Assembly: GCA_964412845.1 (NCBI GenBank)
Contig: CAYPQM010000080.1
Location: forward strand, 1 to 31,218
Source: JAWWPY01 sp964412845
GTDB lineage: Bacteria > Actinomycetota > Actinomycetes > Streptosporangiales > Streptosporangiaceae
Direction: 5' to 3'
Length of the DNA stretch: 31,218 nt
Of this stretch, positions 24,686-31,218 are shown piece by piece. Under the pieces are notes generated by a model. The model was not told the origin of the DNA and made no database searches. It saw only the letters and a program-made list of their open reading frames with translations. The position numbers and the translations under genes were made by a program. Numbering within the stretch: the stretch's first letter is position 1; each line of letters opens with the position of its first letter.

Positions 24686-25993
24686 ATGAGCCAGCCTGAC
24701 TTCAGCGTGGACGTCTTCCAGAACGAGTACATCCCGGAAGGCGGCCGGGACGTCAACGCGGTCGTCACGGTGACGTCCCCGGACACGGTGGCCGCGGCGG
24801 CCGCGGCGGACCTGGGCGCGGCGGAGATCATCATCATCGACTGCTCCGGGTCGATGGGCGGCACGGACGGCTCGCGGACCAAGATGGCCGAGGCCCGGTC
24901 AGCGACGGCGGCGGCGGTGGACGTGATCCGCGACGGCGTGGCGTTCGCGGTCATCGCGGGCACCCACAAAGCACTGCCGGTCTTCCCGGGCGATGGCAGC
25001 CTGGCCGTCGCTGACCCGCGGACCAGGGAGGCGGCGAAACGGGCCGTGGCGAACCTGCGCGCCGGGGGCGGGACCGCGATCGGCCAGTGGCTGCGGCTGG
25101 CTCACCAGCTGTTCGCGTCCTACCCGGCGGCGGGGCTGCGGCATGCCATCCTGCTGACCGACGGCAAGAACGAGCATGAGACGGCGGCGCAGCTGGACGC
25201 GGCGATCCGCCTGTGCGACGGCGCCTTCAGCTGCGACTGCCGCGGTGTCGGCGTCGACTGGGAGGTGGGCGAACTGCGCCGGGTCTCTACCGCGCTGCTC
25301 GGCACCGTGGACATCGTCCCTGACCCGGCGGGGCTGGCCGACGATTTCACCGCGATGATGCAGACCGCGATGGGTAAGCAGGTCGCTGACGTGGCGCTGC
25401 GCGTCTGGACGCCAAGGCAGGCGACGGTCCGGTTCGTCAAGCAGGTGGCGCCGACCGTCGAGGACCTGACCGGCCGGCGGGTGCAGTCCGGCCCGCAGGC
25501 TGGTGACTACCCGACCGGCGCCTGGGGTGCGAGCGAGAGCCGCGACTACCACGTCTGCGTGGAGGTTCCCCCGGCCGCCGTCGGGCAGGAGATGCTGGCC
25601 GGCCGGGTGAGCCTGGTCATCAGCTCACCGTCGGGCCCGCAGGTGCTCGGCCAGGGCCTGGTCCGGGCGATCTGGACCGACGACGAGGCGCTGTCCACCC
25701 GGATCAACTCGCAGGTCGCGCACTACACCGGGCAGGCTGAGCTGGCCCAGGTGATCCAGGAAGGGCTGGAGGCCCGCAAGGAAGGCGACGAGGAGACCGC
25801 GACGGCCAAACTTGGCCGGGCCGTGGCGCTCGCCCAGCGGTCCGGCAACGCGGACACGGCCAACCTGCTGGCCAAGGTGGTCGACGTGGTCGACGCGGCG
25901 ACCGGGACGGTGCGGCTCAAGAAGAAGGTCGAAGACGCCGACGAGATGGCGCTCGACACGAGATCGACTAAGACGGTCAGGACCAAGAAGTAA
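24686..25993 (+). CDS. VWA-domain protein of the kinase/phosphatase locus
   Basis: The 435-residue protein begins behind AGAGGAG (23 bp after the PP2C stop). A VWA domain spans about residues 45-230, with a complete MIDAS: D52-C-S54-G-S56, the Thr in RAGGGTAIGQWL, and the Asp in ILLTDGKNEH. A beta-rich middle follows (ADVALRVWTPRQATVRFVKQVAP...YHVCVEVPP...GRVSLVISS). A helical C-terminus (LAQVIQEGLEARKEGDEETATAKLGRAVALAQ) ends in a Lys/Thr/Arg tail. No signal peptide or membrane segment is seen, so it acts inside the cell as a metal-dependent protein-binding module. VWA plus PP2C plus kinase is a recurring bacterial signalling set (TerY-type triads). Confidence 0.92.
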   Translation: MSQPDFSVDVFQNEYIPEGGRDVNAVVTVTSPDTVAAAAAADLGAAEIIIIDCSGSMGGTDGSRTKMAEARSATAAAVDVIRDGVAFAVIAGTHKALPVFPGDGSLAVADPRTREAAKRAVANLRAGGGTAIGQWLRLAHQLFASYPAAGLRHAILLTDGKNEHETAAQLDAAIRLCDGAFSCDCRGVGVDWEVGELRRVSTALLGTVDIVPDPAGLADDFTAMMQTAMGKQVADVALRVWTPRQATVRFVKQVAPTVEDLTGRRVQSGPQAGDYPTGAWGASESRDYHVCVEVPPAAVGQEMLAGRVSLVISSPSGPQVLGQGLVRAIWTDDEALSTRINSQVAHYTGQAELAQVIQEGLEARKEGDEETATAKLGRAVALAQRSGNADTANLLAKVVDVVDAATGTVRLKKKVEDADEMALDTRSTKTVRTKK

Positions 25994-26016
25994 ACGGGCG
26001 CAGTAAACGGGCGCAA
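25991..26016. repeat. 13-bp tandem duplication over the VWA stop codon
   Basis: TAAACGGGCGCAG (25991-26003) is followed at once by TAAACGGGCGCAA (26004-26016). The first TAA is the stop of the VWA gene. Confidence 0.92.
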
Positions 26017-26033
26017 GAGAGGCGGCGGCCAGG

Positions 26034-26837
26034 ATGCCGAGCTGTCCGGATGGTCATGATTCGGCGAGCAGCGACTTCTGCGACGTGTGCGGGATGCGGA
26101 TCGGCGGTCCAGCCCAGGGATCGGCGCAGCCTGCCCGGCCCGCCGCCGCTGCGGATCCGTCCGCCGAGCCCTGCCCGCAATGCGGGACTGGCCGGTCGGG
26201 GCAGTTCTGCGAAGCCTGCGGATTCGACTTCGCCACCGGATCCGCCCACCCGGCCGCCCCGGCTGCCGGGTCTGCTGCCCCCGCCACCGATCCCGCTGCT
26301 CCGGTGACCGGGTCTGCTGCCCCGGTCACCGGGTCTGCCGCCGCCGCGGCTGGATCTGGCCTCCCGGCCGCGGGACCCGGCCCGGAATCCGGCATCCCGG
26401 CCGCGGGGCCAGCCCCGGCCGCGGGACCAGCCGCTCCAGCGGCCTGGATCGCGGCGGTGGCCGCCGACCGCGGGTACTACGACAGCGCGATCGCCGCGGG
26501 AGGCCCGGACGCCGGAACAGTGCAGTTTCCCGGCTACTGCCCCGAGCGCCAGTTCCGGCTCACCGGGCCGGAGATGCGCATCGGCCGCCGGAGCGTATCG
26601 CGCGGGCTTGACCCCGAGATCGACCTGACCGGCCCGCCCACCGACGCAGGCATCTCCCGGCTGCATGCCGTCTTGATGCCCGAGCCGGACGGCAGCTGGG
26701 CGATCCTCGACCCAGGGTCGGAGAACGGCACGCTCGTCAACGAGCAGGAGATCGCCACCGGGGTGCGGGTGCCGCTGCGCGACGGGGATCGCATCCACCT
26801 CGGCGCCTGGACGGTGATCACGATCCAGGCCGGGTAG
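26034..26837 (+). CDS. FHA-domain protein with N-terminal zinc ribbons
   Basis: This is a 267-residue protein. Two ribbon-like modules lie at C4/H8/C16/C19 and C47/C50/C59/C62. A Pro/Ala/Gly/Ser linker at about 68-140 includes near-repeats of APVTGSA. The FHA domain occupies about 180-260: MRIGRRSV (Gly-Arg of the phosphothreonine site), GISRLHAVL (Ser and His of the S-R-x-H motif), then GSENGTLVNEQEI. It reads phosphothreonine and is a likely partner or substrate of PknG, as GarA/OdhI is elsewhere. No GarA-type ETTS motif is evident; the Thr residues of the linker repeats are candidates only. It ends the operon, and its TAG stop lies in a hairpin loop (26829-26845). Confidence 0.92.
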   Translation: MPSCPDGHDSASSDFCDVCGMRIGGPAQGSAQPARPAAAADPSAEPCPQCGTGRSGQFCEACGFDFATGSAHPAAPAAGSAAPATDPAAPVTGSAAPVTGSAAAAAGSGLPAAGPGPESGIPAAGPAPAAGPAAPAAWIAAVAADRGYYDSAIAAGGPDAGTVQFPGYCPERQFRLTGPEMRIGRRSVSRGLDPEIDLTGPPTDAGISRLHAVLMPEPDGSWAILDPGSENGTLVNEQEIATGVRVPLRDGDRIHLGAWTVITIQAG

Positions 26838-26845
26838 CCCGGCCG
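26829..26845 (+). terminator. 7-bp perfect hairpin with the FHA stop codon as loop
   Basis: GGCCGGG, TAG, CCCGGCC: the three-base loop is exactly the stop codon of the FHA gene, so the last coding bases form the left arm. There is no U-tract. It is likely the operon-end stem. Confidence 0.55.
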
Positions 26846-26872
26846 GGCACCAGCAGAGCCCAGGGGCAAACC

Positions 26873-26929
26873 TGGACGTAACGTGTGGAGCCTTCTAAAA
26901 TAGCTGGTGAGCGAACGTTCGCTCACCAG
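26873..26929 (+). promoter_or_regulatory. SigA-like promoter with a 26-bp perfect palindrome just downstream of the -10
   Basis: TGGACG (26873-26878), a 17-bp spacer and TAAAAT (26896-26901) make a good housekeeping promoter. Immediately after it, 26904-26929 is a perfect palindrome with half-site CTGGTGAGCGAAC and no spacer. The core GAGCGAACGTTCGCTC looks like a TetR-type operator. A repressor bound there would cover the start site of the arabinanase mRNA. The repressor gene is not adjacent. Confidence 0.65.
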
Positions 26930-27024
26930 GCGGCCAGTGTGCCAGCGGACCGGTGCGGAAGCGCGGCCGCGGCGGGGGGAAGCGCCGGGCGGGACCAGCA
27001 GCAGGCTCCGACGGAGGAGGACAG

Positions 27025-28095
27025 ATGCGACTTCCCAGCACCAAGGTGACCCTGGCCGGGACAGCCCTGCTGGCCTTAGGCGTGGCATGCGGGGGGCCGA
27101 CCATCTCAGGTGCGGCCACCGGGGCCAGCCAGGCCGCCACCGGCACGGCGCCGTACATCTTCGTGCACGACCCGACGATGGCGAGGGAAGGCGGCACCTA
27201 CTACCTGCTGTCCACCGGCGACCCGGCAGGCACCATCGGCAACGGCAACATCCAGATCCGCACGTCGCCCGACCTGCGCACCTGGACGTACACCGGGACT
27301 GTCTTCGCCCAGAAACCGGCCTGGATCACCGCGGCTCTCGGCACCATCCCCAACCTCTGGGCCCCGGACATCTCCTACTTCGGCGGCCTCTGGCACCTGT
27401 ATTACGCCGGGTCGAGTTTCGGCTCCAACAACTCGGTCATCGGCCTGGCCACCACGCCGACACTGAACCCGCGCAGTCCTCGCTACCACTGGACAGACGA
27501 CGGCCTGGTATTCCGTTCCAGCACGGCAAATGACTACAACGCGATTGACCCGTCCCTGGTCAGCGGCCCCTCCGGAACGAAATGGCTGGTTTTCGGGTCG
27601 TTCTGGAGCGGGATCAAGCTGCTGCCGCTCGACCCGGCCACCGGCAAGCCCGCCAGTCCGTCACCGGCCATCACCTCGCTGGCCCAGCAGCCGGCGCCCG
27701 ACGCCCTCGAAGGGGCGGGCATCACCTTCCACGGCGGCTACTACTACCTGTTCGCCTCGATCGGGTTCTGCTGCCGGGGCATCGGCGCCAGCTACAACAT
27801 CATCGCGGGCCGGTCGGCCAGCATCACCGGCCCCTACCTTGACCCGCAGGGCACCGACTTGATGAACGCGGGCGGCATGCAGGTCCAAGGCGCCGACCAG
27901 GGCATGATCGGCCCGGGCTCATCGTCGATATACCGGGACGGCACGCGTTCCTACCTCGTGTACCACTATTACGACGCCTTCGAGAACGGCGATCCCTGGG
28001 TGCAGGTCCGGCCCCTCGCCTGGACGCCGGACGGCTGGCCGGTGACCGGGCAGGCGCTCGTCCCCGTGCCCGGCAGTCCCGGCGGGGCAGGCTGA
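27025..28095 (+). CDS. Secreted GH43 arabinanase (endo-1,5-alpha-L-arabinosidase type)
   Basis: The 356-residue protein starts at ATG 27025 behind GGAGGAGG. An N-terminal signal (VTLAGTALLALGVACGG) ends in a weak lipobox-like GVAC, so it may be exported free or as a lipoprotein. The five-bladed propeller of GH43 is recognised from YIFVHDPTMAREGGTYYLLST (base D49), LWAPDISYFGGLWHLYYAGSSFG, NAIDPSLV (D175) and DALEGAGITFHGGYYYLF (acid E229), then IGPGSSSIYRDG and YLVYHYYD. The protein should cleave alpha-1,5-arabinan from plant cell walls. It appears monocistronic, bounded by the operator upstream and an 18-bp hairpin downstream. Confidence 0.9.
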   Translation: MRLPSTKVTLAGTALLALGVACGGPTISGAATGASQAATGTAPYIFVHDPTMAREGGTYYLLSTGDPAGTIGNGNIQIRTSPDLRTWTYTGTVFAQKPAWITAALGTIPNLWAPDISYFGGLWHLYYAGSSFGSNNSVIGLATTPTLNPRSPRYHWTDDGLVFRSSTANDYNAIDPSLVSGPSGTKWLVFGSFWSGIKLLPLDPATGKPASPSPAITSLAQQPAPDALEGAGITFHGGYYYLFASIGFCCRGIGASYNIIAGRSASITGPYLDPQGTDLMNAGGMQVQGADQGMIGPGSSSIYRDGTRSYLVYHYYDAFENGDPWVQVRPLAWTPDGWPVTGQALVPVPGSPGGAG

Positions 28096-28111
28096 CGCTG
28101 GCCACCCCGGC

Positions 28112-28151
28112 CCCGCACTGGACCAGCGGCTACCCGCTGGTCCAGTGCGGG
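28112..28151. terminator. 18-bp perfect inverted repeat between convergent genes
   Basis: CCCGCACTGGACCAGCGG (28112-28129) and its exact reverse complement (28134-28151) flank a four-base loop CTAC. The loop contains the minus-strand TAG stop (28132-28130) of the PRC-barrel gene, whose last six codons form one arm. It serves as a bidirectional terminator for that gene and the arabinanase gene. Confidence 0.88.
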
Positions 28152-28531
28152 CGGTGGAACATCCGGCCAAGACGCTCATGCAGCGAGTCGCCGATCTCTT
28201 CCAGCACGTTCACCCGGTACACGGGTGACCCATCGGGCGGCGGCAGCCTGGCTGCCTCGGCGTCGCTGATCCGGCACCGGATATGCCGGATCGTGATGAC
28301 CTCGATCTGGTCCGCGCCGATGAACCGCAGCCCCCAGTCCGTGGCGATCACGATGCCGTCGAACAGGCCGAGCTCCGGTATCTCCAGGACATGCTCGAGG
28401 GTGCCGATCTCCGTGCCGGCCGGCGTGAGTACCGGCGTGCCGGGCACGGCTCCCTCGTAGGAGACGGCCGGATCATCGTCACCCTGGACGGTGCCCTCGT
28501 TGTCGGCGTGGCCCCCGCTGACGTTGCCCAT
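28130..28531 (-). CDS. PRC-barrel-like small protein
   Basis: The 133-residue protein has an acidic, disordered N-terminus (about 1-28) and then a PRC-barrel/DUF2171-like fold: GTPVLTPAGTEIGTLEHVLEIPELGLFDGIVIATDWGLRFIGADQIEVITIRHIRCRI. The second half is a helical tail with SPVYRVNVLEEIGDSLHERLGRMF. Such proteins occur in RNA processing (RimM) and photosynthetic reaction centres, and as stand-alone actinobacterial proteins of unknown role. It is divergent from the large ATPase regulator (113 bp between starts) and convergent with the arabinanase. Confidence 0.7.
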   Translation of the reverse strand: MGNVSGGHADNEGTVQGDDDPAVSYEGAVPGTPVLTPAGTEIGTLEHVLEIPELGLFDGIVIATDWGLRFIGADQIEVITIRHIRCRISDAEAARLPPPDGSPVYRVNVLEEIGDSLHERLGRMFHRPHWTSG

Positions 28532-28644
28532 GCGGCCCCCTGTCTGCTGTTCCCCGTGGTAGCCCCGGTACCGATCCTCCTCTCCGGGTTATCCCCGGGC
28601 AGGCGTGATCCACGAATGTCCGATACTCCTGGGATACTTGGTAT

Positions 28645-31119
28645 GTGCTGCAGACGCCCCGGGAACGCCTGGTCGGCAGGGACGGCGAACTTCGCCGCCT
28701 GCTCGGCCTGCTCGACGATGCCGCCGCCGGCCGGCCCGCGCACGCGCTGGTCAGCGGAGACGCGGGCGTGGGCAAGACCCGGCTGGTCGCGGAGCTGGCG
28801 GCACGGGCCGCGGACCGGGGCTTCATGGTGCTGTCGGGCCGCTGCGCCGAGCTCGGCGACTCCGTCCCCTACCTGCCCTTGGCCGATGCGCTGCGGGACG
28901 GCACCACCGGTCCCTCGGCGGCCGGGCCGCTGATCGACGCGCTCGCCACCCGGCCGGTTCTTGGCCGCCTGCTCCCTGACCTGGGCACCGGCCCGGGGGA
29001 AGACGGCGACCTGACCGGGCTCGCGCAGCAGCAACTGTTCGGGGCGGTGCTCGGCATGCTCGCCGAGCTGGCCGCGCAGCGGCCCGTGCTGCTGATCCTC
29101 GAGGACCTGCACTGGGCGGACCGGTCCACCCGTGACCTGGTGACATTCCTGAGCCGGGTGCTGCACCGGGAGCGGGTCGCCGTCGTCGCCACCTACCGCA
29201 CCGATGATCTGCACCGGCGCCATCCGCTCCGCGCGGTGGTCGCTGAGCTGCTCCGGCTGCCCAGCGTGGCAGCCATCGAGCTGGGGCCGCTCGGCTACTC
29301 AGAGATGGCGGAGCACCTGAGCGCGCTGGCCGGCCGCCCGCTCGACGCCGCCGCGCTGCACCGCATGGTGTCCCGCGCGGAGGGAAACCCGTACTACGCG
29401 GAGGAATTGCTCGCCTCGGCTGTTTCCGCCGGGCCAGGACAGGCCGGGGAAGGTCCCGCCGCTGGTGACTGGCTGCCCACCGGCCTGGCCGCCCTGCTGC
29501 TCGCCCGGGTCGAGCAGCTCTCGCCGGCCACCCAGCAAGTACTGCGCGCGGCGGCCGTGGCCGGCCGCCGGATGGAGGACGACGTCGTCCGGGAGGCGTC
29601 CGGTCTCGCCGCGGCGGAGTATGAGGAGGCGGTCAGGGAGTCCGTCACGCACCAGCTGCTCGTCCCGGACGGCGAGCAGGGATACGCGTTCCGGCATGCC
29701 CTGATCCGTGAGGCCATCTACGGGGACCTGCTGCCCGGCGAGCGGACCCGGCTGCACGCCAGGCTGGCCGAGCTGCTGGCCGGCGAGGAGCGGCTGGCCA
29801 CCGTCCCTGGCTCGGCGGCCGAGCTGGCCCACCACAGCCTGGCCAGCCACGACATCCCTGGTGCCTTCACCGCGTCCGTCCGGGCCGCCCAGGAAGCCGA
29901 ACGGCTGGCCGCGCCCGCTGAGGCGCACCGGCACTACGACGCCGCCCTGGCGCTGTGGGAGCGGGTGACCGATCCGGAGAAGCTGGCCGGGCTGGACCGG
30001 GGGACTCTCGCGTTCGAGTCGGCCAACGCCGCCGCGTCCAGCGGCGACGTGCCCCGCGCCGTGCAGCAGCTGCGGCGGCTGCGGGGCTTCCTCGGCGATG
30101 ACGCCGACCCGGTCCTGGTCAGCCGGGTGCATGAGCGGCTCGCCTACTTCCTGCTGGAGATCGGTGAAGTCGCCGACGCAGAGCAGGCGGCCCGGATTGC
30201 GGTCGATGCGCTGCCCGACGATCCGCCCCGGTGGGAGTACCCCCGGGCGCTGGCCACCCACGCGCAGACCCTCATGTACGGCGGCGACATGCAGGCCGCG
30301 GCCAGCCGCGCGGAGCAGGCCCGGTCAGCGGCCCGGGAGGCTGACGCGCCCTGGGTCGAGGCCGATGCCCTGGTCACCCTGGGCCTGCTCGCCGAGCGCG
30401 CGGGCCGGCCGGCCGAGGCGATCGACCTGCTCACCATGGCCCACCTCCAGGCGTGCGGCGCGCGGGTGCTCGGCGTCGAGCTGCGCGCCGCGTTCCAGCT
30501 GGCCCGGGTGCGGCTGGAGAGCGGGGACGTCGCTGACGCGTCGCAGACCGCCCACCAAGGCCTCCGGCGCGCCGAATCAGCCGGGCTCGGCCTGGCTCCG
30601 TATGGCCTTGACCTGCAGTATCTGCACTACCTGGCGCACTTCGCGGACGGCTGCTGGGATCACGCCCAGGAGCTGGCGGACGGTTTCGGAATCCAGATAA
30701 CGACCGTGGCCGAGGCCCGGCTGTCCGCGATGGCCCTCTTCATCGACGTCGCCCGCGGCAACGCGTCCATCGCGGAACGCCGCGCCTGGCTGGAGCCATT
30801 CTGGCCAGCGGACAGTTTCGCCAGCTACATTGCCCGCGGGCTGCTCGCCGAGCACGCGCTATGGCGCGGCGACACCGCCGCCGCCCTGGCCGACGTCGCC
30901 ACCACCCTCGGCGAGCCGAAGGAGGGTGGCCACGGGCCGCCGGCCATCCGGGTCGCGGCGGTCGGGCTGGCTGCCCGCGCCGAGCGGGCCAGGCAGCTGC
31001 GCGCGGCCGGGGAGCAGCAGGCGGCGCAGGCCGAGGTGGACGCGGCAGGCGTGCTGATCGAGGTCGCCCGGGAGGGCGCGGCCCACCCGCTCCGGCCCAA
31101 GTTCGTGCTCGGCGTCTAA
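28645..31119 (+). CDS. Large AAA/STAND ATPase regulator, LuxR/LAL type, cut by an in-frame TAA
   Basis: The 824 residues before the TAA show a LAL-type ATPase: LVGRDGELRRLLGLLDDA, Walker A SGDAGVGKTRLV near residue 40, Walker B PVLLILEDLHWADRSTRDL near 150, VVATYRTDDLHRRHPLR and a sensor-like GNPYYAEELL. A TPR-like helical region follows. The start is GTG 28645 with no clear Shine-Dalgarno; TANNNT-like bases just upstream (GATACT, TATGTG) allow a leaderless message. The stop TAA (31117-31119) falls in FVLGV-stop-GRGWLARAEAEW, a stretch that is continuous in the family, so it is a likely nonsense mutation or base-call error. LuxR HTH, if present, lies beyond the window. Confidence 0.85.
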   Translation: MLQTPRERLVGRDGELRRLLGLLDDAAAGRPAHALVSGDAGVGKTRLVAELAARAADRGFMVLSGRCAELGDSVPYLPLADALRDGTTGPSAAGPLIDALATRPVLGRLLPDLGTGPGEDGDLTGLAQQQLFGAVLGMLAELAAQRPVLLILEDLHWADRSTRDLVTFLSRVLHRERVAVVATYRTDDLHRRHPLRAVVAELLRLPSVAAIELGPLGYSEMAEHLSALAGRPLDAAALHRMVSRAEGNPYYAEELLASAVSAGPGQAGEGPAAGDWLPTGLAALLLARVEQLSPATQQVLRAAAVAGRRMEDDVVREASGLAAAEYEEAVRESVTHQLLVPDGEQGYAFRHALIREAIYGDLLPGERTRLHARLAELLAGEERLATVPGSAAELAHHSLASHDIPGAFTASVRAAQEAERLAAPAEAHRHYDAALALWERVTDPEKLAGLDRGTLAFESANAAASSGDVPRAVQQLRRLRGFLGDDADPVLVSRVHERLAYFLLEIGEVADAEQAARIAVDALPDDPPRWEYPRALATHAQTLMYGGDMQAAASRAEQARSAAREADAPWVEADALVTLGLLAERAGRPAEAIDLLTMAHLQACGARVLGVELRAAFQLARVRLESGDVADASQTAHQGLRRAESAGLGLAPYGLDLQYLHYLAHFADGCWDHAQELADGFGIQITTVAEARLSAMALFIDVARGNASIAERRAWLEPFWPADSFASYIARGLLAEHALWRGDTAAALADVATTLGEPKEGGHGPPAIRVAAVGLAARAERARQLRAAGEQQAAQAEVDAAGVLIEVAREGAAHPLRPKFVLGV

Positions 31120-31218
31120 GGCCGCGGCTGGCTGGCCCGCGCCGAGGCGGAATGGCGGCGGGCGCAGGGTGACAATGACCCGCAGGCGTGGCGGGATGTC
31201 CTGGATACCTTCGGCCCT
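31120..31218 (+). pseudogene. In-frame continuation of the ATPase regulator after the stop
   Basis: The same frame stays open from 31120 to the window edge and keeps the family sequence (GRGWLARAEAEWRRAQGDNDPQ and a WRDVLDTFGP ending). G/C is kept in nearly all third positions. It therefore looks like the real downstream part of the same gene rather than intergenic DNA. Confidence 0.7.

Noticed and set aside
26270..26450. Repeat array in the FHA gene as a mobile or CRISPR-like element
   Set aside because: The near-repeats are in frame and encode a Pro/Ala/Gly/Ser linker (APVTGSA). There are no spacers or cas genes.
26904..26929. Palindrome as an SOS (LexA) box
   Set aside because: Actinobacterial LexA boxes have CGAAC-N4-GTTCG. 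Here the two halves abut without spacer, which fits a TetR-type operator better.
26907..27533. Open frame starting inside the palindrome
   Set aside because: Overlaps the well-defined arabinanase in another frame, is Arg/His-rich and shows no domain.

Overview
This window comes from a high-GC actinomycete, most likely a filamentous soil form. It has an XRE/DUF5753 regulator beside a small HATPase, a large SARP-ATPase regulator, a large ATPase regulator of the LuxR/LAL type, an F420-dependent oxidoreductase, the actinobacterial haem enzymes HemG(HemY)/HemQ, and a GlnX-GlnH-PknG kinase locus. Genus cannot be fixed by eye. A run of ten Ns at 16557-16566 shows that this is a scaffolded draft, so frameshifts and stops need care.

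Layout. 1-1330: less GC-rich accessory region with a window-edge XRE/DUF5753 regulator (minus), a divergent HATPase and a small hypothetical gene. 1475-3960: TetR repressor (minus) facing a hydrolase/F420-oxidoreductase pair across two tandem operator-like palindromes. The hydrolase appears to have lost the segment carrying its nucleophile. 4016-10917: hemG and hemQ, separated by a 1181-residue SARP-ATPase regulator and two small proteins of the dimeric-barrel and SRPBCC folds. 10924-11955: msrB (convergent with hemQ) and a divergent DUF1349 gene. 11998-16556: minus-strand valS with an apparent one-base frameshift, an amino-acid/tryptophan monooxygenase-like flavoenzyme, and the C-terminal stub of a membrane protein cut by the N gap. 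16608-17636: stand-alone LigD-type polymerase. 17828-26837: seven-gene signalling operon glnX, glnH, coiled-coil gene, pknG, PP2C phosphatase, VWA protein, FHA protein. 27025-28095: secreted GH43 arabinanase behind a strong promoter/26-bp palindrome. 28130-31218: PRC-barrel-like protein (minus), then a divergent ATPase regulator with an in-frame TAA.

The most coherent system is the 9-kb signalling operon. The mycobacterial amino-acid sensing trio (periplasmic GlnH, membrane GlnX, soluble kinase PknG) is joined by a phosphatase, a metal-dependent VWA adaptor, an FHA phosphothreonine reader and a helical protein. Three of these proteins begin with similar zinc ribbons, which suggests a kinase/phosphatase/reader complex driven by extracellular amino acids. 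A tiny Cys-containing upstream ORF overlaps the glnX start.

Two sequence-level patterns cut across genes. Four unrelated CDS 3' ends carry short tandem duplications covering or abutting the stop codon, with periods 11, 13, 14 and 20. Two genes have their TAG stop exactly in the loop of a perfect hairpin.
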